Shown piece by piece: positions 12,820 through 24,215 of a stretch of 64,000 nucleotides of DNA (positions within the stretch are counted from its first letter, which is position 1; each line of letters starts with the position of its first letter). The DNA is from Siphonodentalium dalli. Its lineage: Eukaryota; Mollusca; Scaphopoda; Gadilida; Siphonodentaliidae. Location of the stretch: contig CP136061.1 in the NCBI GenBank assembly GCA_032622095.1, forward strand, positions 201,432,244 through 201,496,243, in the 5' to 3' direction. The position numbers were made by a program, and so were the translations under genes. The notes under the pieces were generated by a model. The model ran no database searches. It was not told the origin of the DNA and worked only from the letters and a program-made list of their open reading frames with translations.

Positions 12820-13337
12820 TTAAAGGCATGGGCAGCGTTCGTTGCAGAAATATTTATATTTGTTCAAATCGCCATCAACAGAAGGAACACCAAAATATAT
12901 ACAGTTCCGCTCATATGCCAAACATTATGAGCGCGTAAATAGTATATTGTCGTACGATGGTGTACGTAAACAAGAGACTACTCGTGTTACAGAAGTTGTG
13001 CTTCTGTTTACATAACACAATGCAATTCTATTGGTTAATCACACAAAAATGATATAAACGCTCTTTATTTTTTCCATATCAGGAAAACAGTAACATCTAA
13101 CGCTCTTTATGTTTACCATATCCGGATCTAAACAAAAGCCAGGAAAAGTAACGTTTTTTGCTTTTGTTTACATAACAAAGGGGAAAATTTGACAGTAACA
13201 TACTGTTTATGCCATATTTCTTATTGGCATAAGAACAAAGTCTGTCTATATCTTACTATTCCTTCTGTTTATGGCGGTTTTGATGGAGGTGAACATTTTA
13301 ACAGCATACCTACCGCCAATGCCGCCCGGATCTTTAA
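12820..13337 (-). mobile_element. TTAA MITE family 1, copy 3 (complete)
   Basis: TTAA flanks both ends (12820-12823 and 13334-13337). The left end reads AGGCATGGGCAGCG; the right end is GCCAATGCCGCCCGGATCT. The interior shares TTTATGGCGGTTTTGA, CTGTTTATGCCATA and two CGCTCTTTAT blocks with the other copies. No coding potential. The TTAA target fits piggyBac-type or Kolobok-type transposition. Confidence 0.8.
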
Positions 13338-14176
13338 TGGTGTTATATGACATTGTACATGATTTTAGAAGTGAAAATTATAAAGCTGTGAGATTACAAA
13401 TTTAATTCTGACAATTTCAGCGGCTTCAATTAGAATAGAGCTGTCACTCAGGATATATAGGAGACACCCTCTAGCCATTCCTCTTCAAAACAATCCAATC
13501 AGAATTATCCTTCCAGGAATGGTTTCAAAAATAGAAATTTGACATTTTAGAAATAATGAAAAACTTCCCAGGAAACCCAGATACAACATTTTAGAACAGG
13601 ACTATTGCCATTTATAAAACTTGACAAGTTATCTGAGGAACTTGTGCAATCAAACCTGTAGATTCTAGATATGCAAAAAATGCCATATACAACATTTTAA
13701 AAGCCCACCGACATAAACCAATAGTTGGATGGGTATTTCATCTAAAGGGCTTTTTAAAGAGACCAGATAATACTGCAATATCTCCAACATATAGTAACCA
13801 GATTAATTCACACGTATGTGTAACGTGTAACATGGGTTGCTATTACCAACGAAAATCACCTGACTCTCATGACCATTTCATACATGGTCATCTCTTTTAG
13901 AAGTTTTTTTAGGGTAGCATACGGAACTTATCAATGTCAAGGAATGTCAAGCAGGCAGAGGGAGAATGCGATTTGACTTCTTGGAAAGGTCTTATTTTGA
14001 TCGAAGCAAATTAAGAACATAAGTTTTCGCAATGTGGACAGATTGTCCTCATCATCCGACAAATGTTCTACACGTTTTTTTGCTGCACACTGGATCTTTT
14101 GTGATTTATAAGTTTGTCATAAGGCATATGTCTTTAAACTGTATAATTATATTTGGAAACAATTACTACTCCCAAA
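13338..14176. other. Unassigned sequence downstream of GTF3C6
   Basis: No gene recognised. It lies beyond the likely 3' end of the minus-strand gene. Confidence 0.4.
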
Positions 14177-14390
14177 CCCTTCCATACTAAATGGATTCTC
14201 CCACTCAGTTATAAAAGTATACATTGAAATTAGACATCATTCATTTCTCGGAGGGGTGTCCAGAAAATGAGCAGAAAATGTACTAAAAAGTAACACATGT
14301 AGGTCATTTGTTGAACTTATTATCAGAACATTTCCTAAGGAAATTACTCACTAATGAGTATTTAGTATAGAAATGGTTAAATACTAAATG
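14177..14390 (-). mobile_element. TTAA MITE family 3, diverged inverted copy
   Basis: Reading the other way it matches 17726-18050: AACCCTTCCATACTAAATGG, then GGATTCTCCCACTCAGTTAT, then TTTCCTAAGGAAAT, then AATGAGTATTTAGTAT. Only a TTAA near the right border (ATGGTTAAATAC) is kept. Confidence 0.55.
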
Positions 14391-14414
14391 AATACATAGA
14401 TTGAATTTAGATAT

Positions 14415-14420
14415 TTTATT
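14415..14420 (-). terminator. Candidate polyadenylation signal for GTF3C6
   Basis: AATAAA on the minus strand, about 455 bases beyond the GTF3C6 stop codon, is the nearest canonical hexamer I see downstream. Whether it is used is inference. Confidence 0.3.
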
Positions 14421-14873
14421 ACAGATTGGCACTGTTACACTTTTGGTTTAGCCCTATCAGTACCAAGTTTTTGCCGATAAACGCCCTCTCTGAGCTGAGA
14501 TTTTCTGGCAGTCTTATCATGATCCGCTTGGCACAGCGACATCATGGGTGCAGTTATTTGGAAAAGGTGAATACTGTCAGGGAATAGTCTTCCTATAAAG
14601 CTGGATAGTCACCAAGGAAATACCTCTATATTTGCAAACTCGGAAATTGGACCTCCCAAAGGTTACCAGTACATGTAGCCATCCTCAGTCGTTTTGGTCC
14701 AGAAACAACACCCTGAAGAACATAAGTCAGTAATGGTATGATGAAGTGTGCTCACACCTTGACCAACTTCTCTCTCTCCCTTCTGCACAGAGAGCACTTC
14801 AAAATGGATCTATGGTGTGATTACATCAACCTTGAGCTGAGGTTTAGCTGCCTACAGAAATGCAGTTAATTGA

Positions 14874-15046
14874 TCAAGTGTCTGCATATTTCTCAATCTT
14901 TTTGGGAGAGGGCCCGCTAGTTGCTTTTTTGGGAGACGGCCCTTTTCCAGACTTTTTAGATGATGATCTATCAGGTGACACTTTGCTGGTTTTAGTAGTA
15001 CTAGAAGATGGTTTGTTGCTGCCAGTTTCTTCTTCCATTTTCTCAG
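14874..15046 (-). CDS. GTF3C6: GTF3C6 last exon: charged Ser/Lys-rich C-terminal tail and stop
   Basis: The acceptor is TATTTTTCAG followed by CTGAGAAAATGG. The first two bases complete a codon begun by the final G of the previous exon, giving Ala. The exon encodes 56 further residues and a TGA at 14876-14874. The peptide starts EKMEEETGSN and is rich in Ser, Lys and Pro, with two near-identical GPSPKK segments separated by four residues. It is low-complexity and positively charged, as expected for a disordered tail beyond the TFIIIC triple-barrel domain. The tail is not conserved in sequence with vertebrate GTF3C6 as I know it; its assignment rests on splice phase, strand order and the stop codon. 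Confidence 0.75.
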
Positions 15047-15968
15047 CTGAAAAATACATACAAACTAGGCTTAGCCACACGTGTGTGTAACTTGTAATGT
15101 GTGTCACTATGGTATTAATTACTATGGAGATGTATTTGTCTGGAAATGTCACATGTTTTTATTGCGCCAAAGTGCCAAACCTACATGTTTATTGATATCA
15201 CATGTCACATGGCAAGAACGAGCTGTCCACATTGCAACCACCAAAATGCTTAATTGACTTCAATCAAAATAAGATCTCCCTTTTTTTAAATTTTGGCAAA
15301 TAGTCCTCAAGCCGACGGTCTCGGACTAAATTGCGGATGAAGATGGTTAACTCTATAATCAAGTGGCTTTGTGTGTTAAATATTTGATAATGTGGCCAGA
15401 TTTTGTTGAGCTTTTAGTATAGAAATGCTTAATTGGGGATTTAGTTGGATATATCACGTCTCCGTCTCGATTCTCTAGACCGTCAAGTTTTTCTCTCAAA
15501 AACCCAAGACGGTGCAATTCATCTCGAAGTCTAAAATTCCTTTCTACAAGACTAGTGGCGATTCGTCATTAGGAGTGTAACTCTTTATATACTAAATACT
15601 CATTGACAAGTGGTTATCCAAGGAAATGTTGGTTTGTTGCATTTATTATCTGCAAATGTTTTGGGCAATTTTATACTATAGTTGACTGTGGTTAGCATTA
15701 TTTTTGGGCAATTAATTGATTCTGATAACTGAAGCGGCATTTAAAAAACAAATTTTGTTGTTGGAATCTGATATGGGGACCATCGAATCAGATTGAGTAC
15801 CTTTAGTTATTCCATATCTGTACTCTTGGTACTATCGAGACAAGGATGCAATGTGTATGTTTTGCCCGATTCGATTCTAGATTTGAATTGAGGAAAAAAA
15901 CCCAATTAACACAGTTAAAACATGGATATGATGTCACTCCATTTTTTTTTCATGAGTCTAGTTTATAG
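15047..15968 (-). other. GTF3C6 intron segment
   Basis: Intronic sequence. Near 15585-15640 there is a fragment of TTAA MITE family 3 (ACTAAATACTCATTGACAAG). Near 15750-15810 there is a block shared with 28300-28375 (GGACCATCGAATCAGATTG, TTGAGTACCTTTA). No exon recognised. Confidence 0.5.
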
Positions 15969-16843
15969 TAGGGGTGTCACGATTAATCGTATAATCGATG
16001 AACCGTTGATAAAGCCGATAATCGATTACCATTGCCATAGTCGATTAATCTGCGTTATTTATTTCAGACGTCGGAAAATGCTGGGTATTATTGAATACGG
16101 TGTTTCTTTTACACAGTTTAATCTACAACCGAAGGGTTAACAACATCAATATAATCAAAGAGATTCCGACAACATGAGCACTACTAACTTATGTTGCAAA
16201 CACTCGGCAGTTCATTTGATGATGCTACATGGTTACTCTTCGGCCCATTGTATATTCTACAAATCGGTGGCACTGCAGCTTTGAACTTATGGCGACGTCG
16301 TTGTATATAAATTTAAACTTGACAGGTGGCACTATGGCTTTGAAATGTGCCGACTGTCACCTTAGATGTTACTAATACAGGTTATCGTGTATCATACTTA
16401 ACTTGTTCTAAGTCCTGTAATTTGCGGGTGGGGGCACACGTTTGTGATTGTTAACCACGCACTGGATGTTTGATGAAACTTATAGTTTCTAACTTTCCTA
16501 CTTTTATATTGTTTGTATGTTTGGCTATTCATAACTGAAATCAATCGCAACGTTCGTTCAAATGAACTCACAAATATTATAATCATAACATCGCCGAGAA
16601 CTGTGGTGGTATTCAATACATTGTGTTCATTGGTCATTAACAGTGGTTTATGATGCACTTTATTAATGTAAAAAATTACATCAGCCGATGCCACAATCAG
16701 CGACAGTGCATTTAACCAGCCCCCAGCCAATAGGCCATATTACGGAAATCTTCCACTGAAGTTATTAGGTACGATTAATCGATTATAGTCGATTATTGAC
16801 AACCGATTATCGATTATCAAAATCAATAATCGTGGCACCTCTA
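15969..16843. mobile_element. Non-autonomous hAT element, 875 bp, TSD GTTTATAG
   Basis: The TIRs are TAGGGGTGTCACGATT and, reversed from the right end, TAGAGGTGCCACGATT. Perfect 8-bp target duplications GTTTATAG lie at 15961-15968 and 16844-16851. Both termini continue into ATCGATTA-type short palindromes. An 8-bp duplication with a TAGGGGTG-type end is characteristic of hAT. There is no transposase. It sits in an intron of GTF3C6. Confidence 0.92.
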
Positions 16844-17588
16844 GTTTATAGATTAATGGATAGTTACTTTCGAGATCATACATTATTTTACAAACAACAA
16901 ACCATTATTTTAAGAACGCACACTCGGTATCCAACTTAATGAAAATTTAATTTACCATAATACATGTATGTAGCTATATAGACAACGATTTTCAAGTATA
17001 ATATCGCTCTGATCGATAGCTAGAAACATATTAACAGATGGGAAACTCACTTAGCACTATATACTGGCAATATTCCAGTTTTCACCTCCCCTTGGATATC
17101 ATTTTCACAAGAAAACTCGTTCACTTCTAACTGTCAAAAATTATATCTATATATATAGAAGAGTAGGTGATATTTCTCCCAGACCCCTGGACCTATTTCA
17201 AACAAATTTGCTGTATGTGACTCGAGGTACTCAAGTGGATGTTATAACGGTGTTAGATTTTCATAATTGTGATTAAAAAAACAATTGAGAAAGGAGTTTT
17301 TTTATGTAGTGTACCGTTACATCTCGATTAATAGTCAGTATTAGTATCCAGCAATTCTAAGTCTCCTTCATCAGCCTAGAAGTGAGATGCTGACAGCATT
17401 AAAGTAATTGCAGCACAGTTGTTTTTGGAACTACAAAACATGGTCAACATATCCATGGTATCATATTATAGACTACGGACCAATCAACACAATCGTTGCC
17501 AGCCGTTTTAGGCAGGCCATATTATAATTCAGTTTGTGGGGAGGAATTTCCTGCTATTTAGGTTCTAACATACATGTAGGACTCTCAC
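16844..17588 (-). other. GTF3C6 intron segment
   Basis: No exon recognised. Apart from the hAT target duplication at its edge, I see nothing in it. Confidence 0.45.
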
Positions 17589-17702
17589 CTTCAGCACCAT
17601 CAGTCTTTGCTGGAAAGAACACCCTCTGCATTATGAGCTTTTTGTTTGTCTTCGAGAAGTATTCTAATGTGGGAGAATTCTTACCATTAGACTCAGCATC
17701 AT
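17589..17702 (-). CDS. GTF3C6: GTF3C6 internal exon: end of triple-barrel domain
   Basis: The acceptor is GATATATTTCAG and the donor is GAAG followed by GTGAGAGT. The exon enters in phase 1 (G + AT gives Asp) and leaves in phase 1, so it joins both neighbours in frame. It encodes 37 whole codons containing TLEYFSKTNKKLIMQRVFF. Human GTF3C6 has a similar segment at this position, LKYKCHTMKKLSMTRTLL (recalled from memory). In the family this is the last part of the Tau95-type triple-barrel domain that pairs with GTF3C5 inside TFIIIC. A TTAA MITE begins only about 20 bases upstream of the acceptor in gene orientation, at 17722, very near where the polypyrimidine tract and branch site should be. 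Confidence 0.85.
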
Positions 17703-17721
17703 CTGAAATATATCAGTCATT

Positions 17722-18054
17722 TTAACCCTTTAAAGCTTTCCGATGAATGGCAACAAGCCATATTTCCGACTAAATCCTGAAAAGTTACCCATAATTCTGC
17801 TGCGGTTATGGAGTCGATTAATTAGGGCATTACTCTATATGAAATACTCATTGATGGATATTTACCTTAGGAAATGAAAATAAATTCAACAAAATTTCCC
17901 ACAGAAAGAATATGAATCATTCTATACTTGTATTAGCTTTTTGTATGTCTGCAATCTGCTTTTATAACCTGAACATCCCACCAAACTAATAATAGACCAA
18001 TCCAATGTATAATTTTATAACTGATGGGAGAATCCATTGAGTATAAAGGGTTAA
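17722..18054. mobile_element. TTAA MITE family 3, complete copy
   Basis: TTAA lies at 17722-17725 and at 18051-18054. Inner ends are CCCTTTAAAGC and GAGTATAAAGGG, i.e. a short CCCTTT inverted repeat. The interior contains GCTTTCCGATGAATGGCAAC, TACTCATTGATG and GAATATGAATCATTCT. Other copies or fragments are at 296-541, 14177-14390, 20700-20829 and 21126-21255. The CCC start after TTAA is the classic piggyBac end pattern. Confidence 0.8.
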
Positions 18055-18831
18055 AGCCAGACAGCAGTTGTCATCAGGGGAAATCTATCCAACATGAGAA
18101 CTGCATAAAGCCAGATAACTGTCACACTGTGCCCTCTCACTAAAAATTAATTGAAAAAGAGGAATAACTCTAAAAGAAATGACTGAACCAGACATAATTA
18201 TTTTGATTAAAGTTATCATCCAGACAGCAAAATAGATAGCAAAAGATAAAAGGGGCTTACTTCTGTCAGCATTGAGCCAGACCCAAATTTGAACCTGACC
18301 ACATGTATATGCAAGAGAATAAAGACTAATGTGTGTACAACATTTGAAGTCAATTGCATGCTTTTAACTTAAAGACATATTATGAGCAAATTTCAGTGAA
18401 TAAAACCGATAAATTAGTATCCAGACATTACCTCCACTGCAATAGTGTAGCAATAAACTTAAGATTATCATAATTTCCAACGACAGAACACACTGTTTGA
18501 AATTAGCACATATTCAGTGCTAAATAATTAATTAACTAATTAATTAGTCAATTAATTAATTAATCAATTGATTTATAAAATATTGTCTATTTAGCAAATC
18601 TTATGTGGTTTCACATCATGATTTCTAAATCTATTTGTTAGTTTTTAGTAATGAACAAGGATTATAACATAATTAATCCAGCTCGCACGTGTCATATGAC
18701 CAATTATAATATAAACAAAGAATCAGCCAAAAAATTTTGTTATTCATGGTGGCAACAGGAAGACGACCTGGATAGGTCATGTTGCCTCCACATGACATAT
18801 TACTTCTTTGTTTATTATTATGTCTATGTTT
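18055..18831 (-). other. GTF3C6 intron segment
   Basis: It contains a simple TTAA/AATTA-rich stretch around 18525-18575. No exon recognised. Confidence 0.45.
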
Positions 18832-19957
18832 TAGTCCCCTGCGAACCGTTTGAGGTTCGGTTCGATTCGAAACCGCCGTGATGATTCGGTCCGGTTCGAA
18901 ACCTTAGACGGGATTCGTTTATATCGAACCTTTTCATCATGCTTTTCGTTAGTCCCGCAAAATGGGCAAGTTTTGCGTATTAGTAATTGTTTATTGATTA
19001 TATACAGTATATTAATTGGTATACACACAACTGTGTGATATACTACGATTTTATGTTTACATTGTTTACCTTGGACTGTTGGACATAATTAAGTTTGTTT
19101 TATTCCCCATAATTTATAGTTTTACTAACAGACATAATTATACCTAATTAACGAGACAATAAGTTATAATTATTGATGACTACATAAATACAGAACGAAC
19201 AAGCTTTTTTGAATTCCATAAACTTGCTGAAATAGGTATTTCCGGGCACCACTTCTGTATCTACAATTGGATTCAACCAATCACAGTGAGGAGAGGGTGT
19301 GGTCATTGTTTATCAGCAAAAATGATTGACATGATTATGTTACCCGATGTGCTTTGTCTTTGTGACACTTAAATTGCTACAGCACGATGTCTGCACGCTT
19401 TGATCTTTGTTGTGTGTTGTCGCAGAGTTATAGATTGACGGTCGAGTGCTTTGATGTCTTGCAATTTAGCTGTCTCTTAATATTTACTGAGTGTCGTCAT
19501 TGCAATAATAATATGCCGTACGGGTACATCATTTATTTACAAGAGAAAATTCCCCATGCCCATTGCTTATTTGGGACCCTACGTTTATTACTTTTCCGAT
19601 AAAAAATCGTACCGGTAAGTCACTTGCAAAATCAGAAAAGATCAGAACACAAAATGCGTAGATATGAAACCAAAGTCGCGGACGAATAAACATCTCTATC
19701 TCCAATATAAAATATAATTATGTGTTGTGTAATTATCTTATAGTGTGGACGGGCAATACAATGTCTTAAATAAATTAAATAACCGTTGATTTTACTATAA
19801 TAATGTCCACTAACTGTTCTGATTGTCCACTCTGTAATGAGTCTGCGACAACACACGGTCGGTGTTTGGGTTCGAGATTCGATTCGATTCGAAACCGAGA
19901 CGATGATTCGTTTTCAAGGTTCAGTTCGACCCAAAATCTAAGGTTCGCAGTGCCCTA
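18832..19957. mobile_element. Non-autonomous hAT element, 1126 bp, TSD CTATGTTT
   Basis: The ends are TAGTCCCCTGCGAACC and GGTTCGCAGTGCCCTA (reversed: TAGGGCACTGCGAACC). Perfect 8-bp duplications CTATGTTT lie at 18824-18831 and 19958-19965. Each end continues into GGTTCGATTCGAAACC-like palindromic clusters. No transposase domain was recognised in the small internal frames. It lies in the GTF3C6 intron between 17.7 and 20.8 kb. Confidence 0.92.
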
Positions 19958-19965
19958 CTATGTTT

Positions 19966-20841
19966 ATATTTTATATACTATGTTATGTCATTAAATAAAG
20001 TATTCTGATTCTATTCTGATTCACAGATGTAAATATTTACTTCTTTATTCGGGACGAATTATTTGGCATAAAAATTACAACAATGATTCCACCAACAATA
20101 GTCACTGCGTGTAAATTGTTTCTGAAAATACTGCTCTTTTCAGCCTATTTTTTATCAAATTTATGTTAATTATTTTGGCATGATTCTTTGTTATTCCCTT
20201 CATAACACCCCAGCAGAGTGTTTCACATCACTATAAAGGGACCCAAGGCACTCACAGTGGGTAAATATGCCAAAAAAAGTATGTAAACCATCACCATAAA
20301 GAACATGGAGAAATAGATCAACTTTTTTCTTATATTCATTATTGATAGTTATCCAATAAAGAATTTGTGCATGTTGAAACCATTGTTATGTAAACAAAAC
20401 AGTTACAGTGACTTGTCAACAAAAATCGCTAATCATGTAGTAAGTTAAAATATTTTAGTCTGAATGATTTTCAGAATATATTTTTCAATGCTTTGACCTT
20501 TTCTAATGTTTACCGTCAAGTTTTGAAGGACGGATAGATACCAACCCATGACAATAGCTCAAACTTGACTTCATCGAGTTGAGCTAAAAAGAAATAAAAA
20601 ATAAAACAATTTTTTTACGACCCAACTGCTCCTAATCACCCCCCCCCCCACCCACCTACCCCTCCATTGCCAGAAACATTGCTATTTCAAAAGAATAGGA
20701 ATCCTTCTGCACTTGTAATATTTGTCATCTGCTTTTATTTCCTGAAAATACCTCGAAATGGATAATAGACCATTCCGATGTATATTTTTATAACTAATGG
20801 AAGAATGCAGTTAGTATAGAAAGGGTTAAATCTGAACTTAC
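19966..20841 (-). other. GTF3C6 intron segment with repeat fragments
   Basis: 20528-20589 carries the CAATAGCTCAAACTTGACTT and GAGTTGAGCTAAAA closing motif of the 10.8-kb array. A C run lies near 20638-20650. 20700-20829 is the right half of a TTAA MITE family 3 copy ending AAAGGGTTAA. The exon donor follows directly. Confidence 0.6.
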
Positions 20842-20947
20842 CTGATTGCTTCTCCTCAAAGAATAAGCATGTACCCAATGATTCTTCATATTCACCAGCA
20901 AATATATAGTTGTCAATCTGTAGCAATGGTTTCTCTGTGTCAATACC
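20842..20947 (-). CDS. GTF3C6: GTF3C6 internal exon: core of TFIIIC triple-barrel domain
   Basis: The acceptor is GATATATTTTCAG; the donor is AATCAG followed by GTAAGT. The exon encodes 35 codons plus one base (phase 1). The peptide contains GIDTEKPLLQIDNY and FAGEYEESLGTCLFFEE. Human GTF3C6 reads GIDTERPILQVDSCVFAGEYEDTLGTCVIFEE in the same place (recalled from memory); this is the most conserved segment of the family and the main reason for the identification. TFIIIC recruits TFIIIB to the internal promoters of tRNA genes in the nucleus, and GTF3C6 is one of its small subunits. No lesion is seen in the exon. Confidence 0.9.
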
Positions 20948-22127
20948 CTGAAAATATATCATTCCAAAATTCACCAAATTCAGTCAATTGTAGTGATCAT
21001 GCATGCGGGAATTATGGACAAAATAATCAGATGGTCCAAGTCTTCTGTGATATCTCCAGTAATAAGTAATGAAATTAGATAATATTTGGTTTGTGAGTTT
21101 ATTGGTTAGGAACACAGGACAATTTACAGTAATGCCCTAATTAATCGACTCCATAACCACAGCAGAATTATGTGTAACTTTTCAGGATTTAGTCGGAAAT
21201 ATGGCTTGTTGCCATTCATCGGAAAGCTCTCGGGGAGAGCTTTCCGATGAATGCAACAAGCCATATTTTGATAGCTCCCATCTAGAGGCGATCCTGAACA
21301 TGACTGTAAATTTTCAAAACATTTCACCAATATGTACCGATGGATTCAAAATGCTGGCAGCCATGTTTTTAACAGATTTTGAAAAAAATTTATGGCTCCC
21401 ATCTAAAGGTCACCCCAAACATACATATGAATTTTGGTGCCGATTGGATGAAGAATGTGGCCTGTATGGTGTGCTAAAGAAAATTGTTGATAACCAATGG
21501 ACGACAGACGCCAACTCATGGCAATAGCTCTAATTGGACTGTCAGGTTTCAAGAGCTAAAAAATATGATTTAATTATCATTTAGTTTTCAGAGTAAAACT
21601 ATAGCTATAATTTTTTTTAATTTTCACATCTGATAATGATATAATATGGAGTTTTCACATGAAGATACAGGATGAGTTCAAACGTTGGATGGGTTCAGTT
21701 CCATGAATTTATCCCATATTTGACTGGAATAATAATATTCCCTAAATTTCTGTAACATTCTCTGAGAACTACTATTGATGAATTGCCTTTCTTAGGGTAA
21801 CCCAACATCTAAACTGACAACGACATTATTTTTGTGACATCATAATTACCTCCAATCATGAACCCAGGGAGTCTAACAAACTTTTTCTGATAAAATACAT
21901 GTTAGTGACAGCCTGTCATAATATCATAATCTCTACATGTGTTCAAAAGAATTCCCATGGGAGTACCTACATAAGGAACTCTACTGGAAGGAACTACTTG
22001 TCTATGAGTAAAGAAAGAAATAGATACACAACATAATGTGGCTTGTCCTCATCTCGGACCACAAATTTGGTGAAGTCAACACCAAGCCATGCATTATCTA
22101 TTGATAAATAATTCTGTATTTACTCAC
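20948..22127 (-). other. GTF3C6 intron with MITE half and tandem units
   Basis: 21126-21255 is a reversed half copy of TTAA MITE family 3 ending in a near-perfect hairpin (CATTCATCGGAAAGCTCTC against GAGAGCTTTCCGATGAATG). 21256-21560 carries units of the AAGATGGC / CAATAGCTC family. 21561-22127 shows nothing recognisable. Confidence 0.6.
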
Positions 22128-22208
22128 CAATACCTTACATTCTCCTTTAGACTTCTTAAGAAAGTCATTGTCAATAACACCACTGATCTCAACCAATACA
22201 TCAGTCTC
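22128..22208 (-). CDS. GTF3C6: GTF3C6 exon: start of triple-barrel domain
   Basis: The acceptor TTGTTATTCAG follows a pyrimidine-rich tract; the donor is TATTG followed by GTGAGTAAA. It is exactly 27 codons in phase 0-0, reading ETDVLVEISGVIDNDFL then KKSKGECKVL. Human GTF3C6 has QLVLVELSGIIDSDFL then SKCENKCKVL (recalled from memory), so identity is clear. Its donor phase fits the next exon (GIDTEK). Since the human protein has about 21 residues before this point, one short 5' coding exon is still needed; two candidates are listed separately. Confidence 0.87.
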
Positions 22209-22712
22209 CTGAATAACAAAAAAAAAGGTTTGAAACATTTCATAAATACATGTATATGTGGGCTGCATGATGTGCCAGTGGATTAAAACTTGAAATGCAA
22301 GATGGCTTCTGGCAGCCATGTTTTTTTAACAAATTTCAGAAATAATCGATGGCTCCAATCTAGAGGTCACCCCAAAGATTCTTATGAAGTTTGATGACGA
22401 TCGAATGATGGATGTGGCCTGCAGGGTATGCCAAAGGATTTAGTCATGTAAAGAGTCAAATCCAAGATGGCTGCTGGCAGCCATGTTTTTTAACGAAATT
22501 CAGAAAAAATCAATGTCTCCCATCTAGGGGTCACCCCGAAGATCCATATGAGGTTTGGTGATGATCAGATGATGGATACGGCCTGTAGGGTGAGCCAAAG
22601 GAAATTGTTCACGGACAGACGTACGCACGCACAAAGAATGCCCATGGCAATAGCTCAAACTATAAAGTCTACCTCAATAAAAAATAATTAGTATAAAAAA
22701 ATAGCAGCTTAC
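22209..22712 (-). repeat. AAGATGGC / CAATAGCTCA tandem units
   Basis: Two to three units with CAAGATGGCTTCTGGCAGCC, then AGAGGTCACCCCAAAGAT, then GCCTGCAGGGTATGCCAAAG. They end at CCCATGGCAATAGCTCAAAC. Same family as 10795-12378. Confidence 0.65.
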
Positions 22713-22742
22713 CTGGTGTATCTGAACTTTACAATCATACAT
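22713..22742 (-). CDS. Alternative candidate first coding exon of GTF3C6
   Basis: ATG at 22742 opens MYDCKVQIHQ and is followed by a consensus donor (CACCAG then GTAAGC) in phase 0, compatible with the exon at 22208. An in-frame ATG five codons earlier and then a stop lie upstream. The peptide lacks the acidic stretch that precedes the domain in known GTF3C6 proteins, and a piggyBac-like element starts just upstream. I rate it below the 57-kb candidate. Confidence 0.2.
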
Positions 22743-22767
22743 GATTCCGCTACAAAGCATAATTGCT

Positions 22768-23917
22768 TTAACCCTTTGAACCCCAGCGGCCGGAAAACCG
22801 GCCGCTGCGTGAACCTCCAAATACCCTAGCGACCAGTATACCGGCCGCTGAACCGGCCATTATAACGACCGCCACGTGTTTATAGTTTATAGCTATGCGA
22901 TTCAATAACAAATCAACGTCTAAACTCTAGTTATATATATCAAATCTAAAAAGCCTGTTCAAATTATATTTATATGGTGAAGGGCCTCGATCGCATATCA
23001 AGTTGATTTCTTCGCGCATGCGCAGAGCAGCGAAATGCGAAATAAATGGTTTATAGCGTACTTATGCACGACATACCCACTAATATATGTTTAAATGGCC
23101 CCATAGACATCGGCGGCGGTCAGGGTGTGTATATGGAATGCCTAGCCTCTATAATATCGGGTAGGAATATATGCGCATGCGCAGAACATAGGTTGTAAAT
23201 GACAAAAACATGCGTTTTAAGCGAAATGTGGTGTTATATATAGGACATATAGCTGCATCATAATTGCAGTTTCTTGCTAATGCCGGGTAGTTGTCTGGTA
23301 ACCGTTACTAAGGAGAGTTTGGGTGGCAAAGTGTCCTTATATTTTAATGATCATAGAATGGTCCATGCATAACATACATATGTATGCACAGTTTCAAACA
23401 GGTGCCCCCATTGAACATATACAGCATTATGCGACTAGATATTGTATAAATCAAGGGAACACTACCACTTAATGGTTAGTGCAGTGGTGTCATCCGTTCA
23501 TTTGTGGTACTTGATTAGCAACCGTTGCTACCTTAAATAATTAATTTCATTCGATCTCTCTTAAATTCTTGTCGGATATATCTAAAATTTCACATTAGGG
23601 TATGCTCGTGCCTCGTCATCAAAAACGCAATCACTGGCATTGAGTTATGACATATACCATGCTATCATTGCCTTTTCCAGTCAATTCGGGGTAGTTGCCT
23701 AGCAACAGTTACCAAGACGCTGCCCCGTGGCAAAGTCTCCCGATTTTATAATGATCAGTGACCAATGGGGGGGACCTGTAAAGTTTCATACCTGTGTCAC
23801 AAATTAAACATAACCAACATCATCCAACAAGACACTATAAAATTTAAAGGAAAATCACACGAGGAGCCCAGGGTCAGGGTGTCGGTCGTGGTAGGGCGTC
23901 AGGGTTCAAAGGGTTAA
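22768..23917. mobile_element. piggyBac-like non-autonomous element, 1.14 kb
   Basis: TTAA lies at 22768-22771 and 23914-23917. The inner ends are CCCTTTGAACCC and its exact inverse GGGTTCAAAGGG. TTAACCC is the canonical piggyBac border. Subterminal GC-rich inverted GGCCGG motifs occur at 22788-22855 only. No transposase ORF is visible. It is inserted just upstream of the GTF3C6 exon cluster. Confidence 0.85.
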
Positions 23918-24124
23918 CAAGGAGCGGCAGTACTTTCTCAAAATAAGCACATCAGAATCTTGTCCAAAATTGACTGTACACTGTTCAAATGTATAGTCCA
24001 ACTTTCCCCACTGCTGGCAACGGAGGGTTATGTTCAATTCCGGAAAGGAAGAATTTGAAACAAGACATGACCAAACCGCAATTTTCCCCAGACAACACAT
24101 ATACTAATGCTTCACCTTGATTAG
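23918..24124 (-). other. Unassigned open frame, 23906-24100
   Basis: A minus-strand frame of about 60 residues runs through here (contains GKLDYTFEQCTVNFGQD). It looks protein-like in composition but matches no family I recognise. It ends against the piggyBac-like element, so it may be a disrupted exon. Confidence 0.25.
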
Positions 24125-24215
24125 AGCTGGGACGGTTATGCGGTTAACCGGTTAACCACCAACTATGGCCGTGACCGGTCACGGATTTGCCGTGGTCGGT
24201 TAACCGTAACATCAC
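24125..24215. mobile_element. Single hAT-like terminus
   Basis: TAGAGCTGGGACGGTTATGC followed by palindromic GGTTAACCGGTTAACC resembles the hAT ends with short palindromes at 15969 and 18832. No matching right end was found, so this is a solo or truncated end. Confidence 0.4.

Noticed and set aside
18525-18575. TTAA/AATTA cluster
   Set aside because: Simple low-complexity sequence; no paired transposon ends on it.
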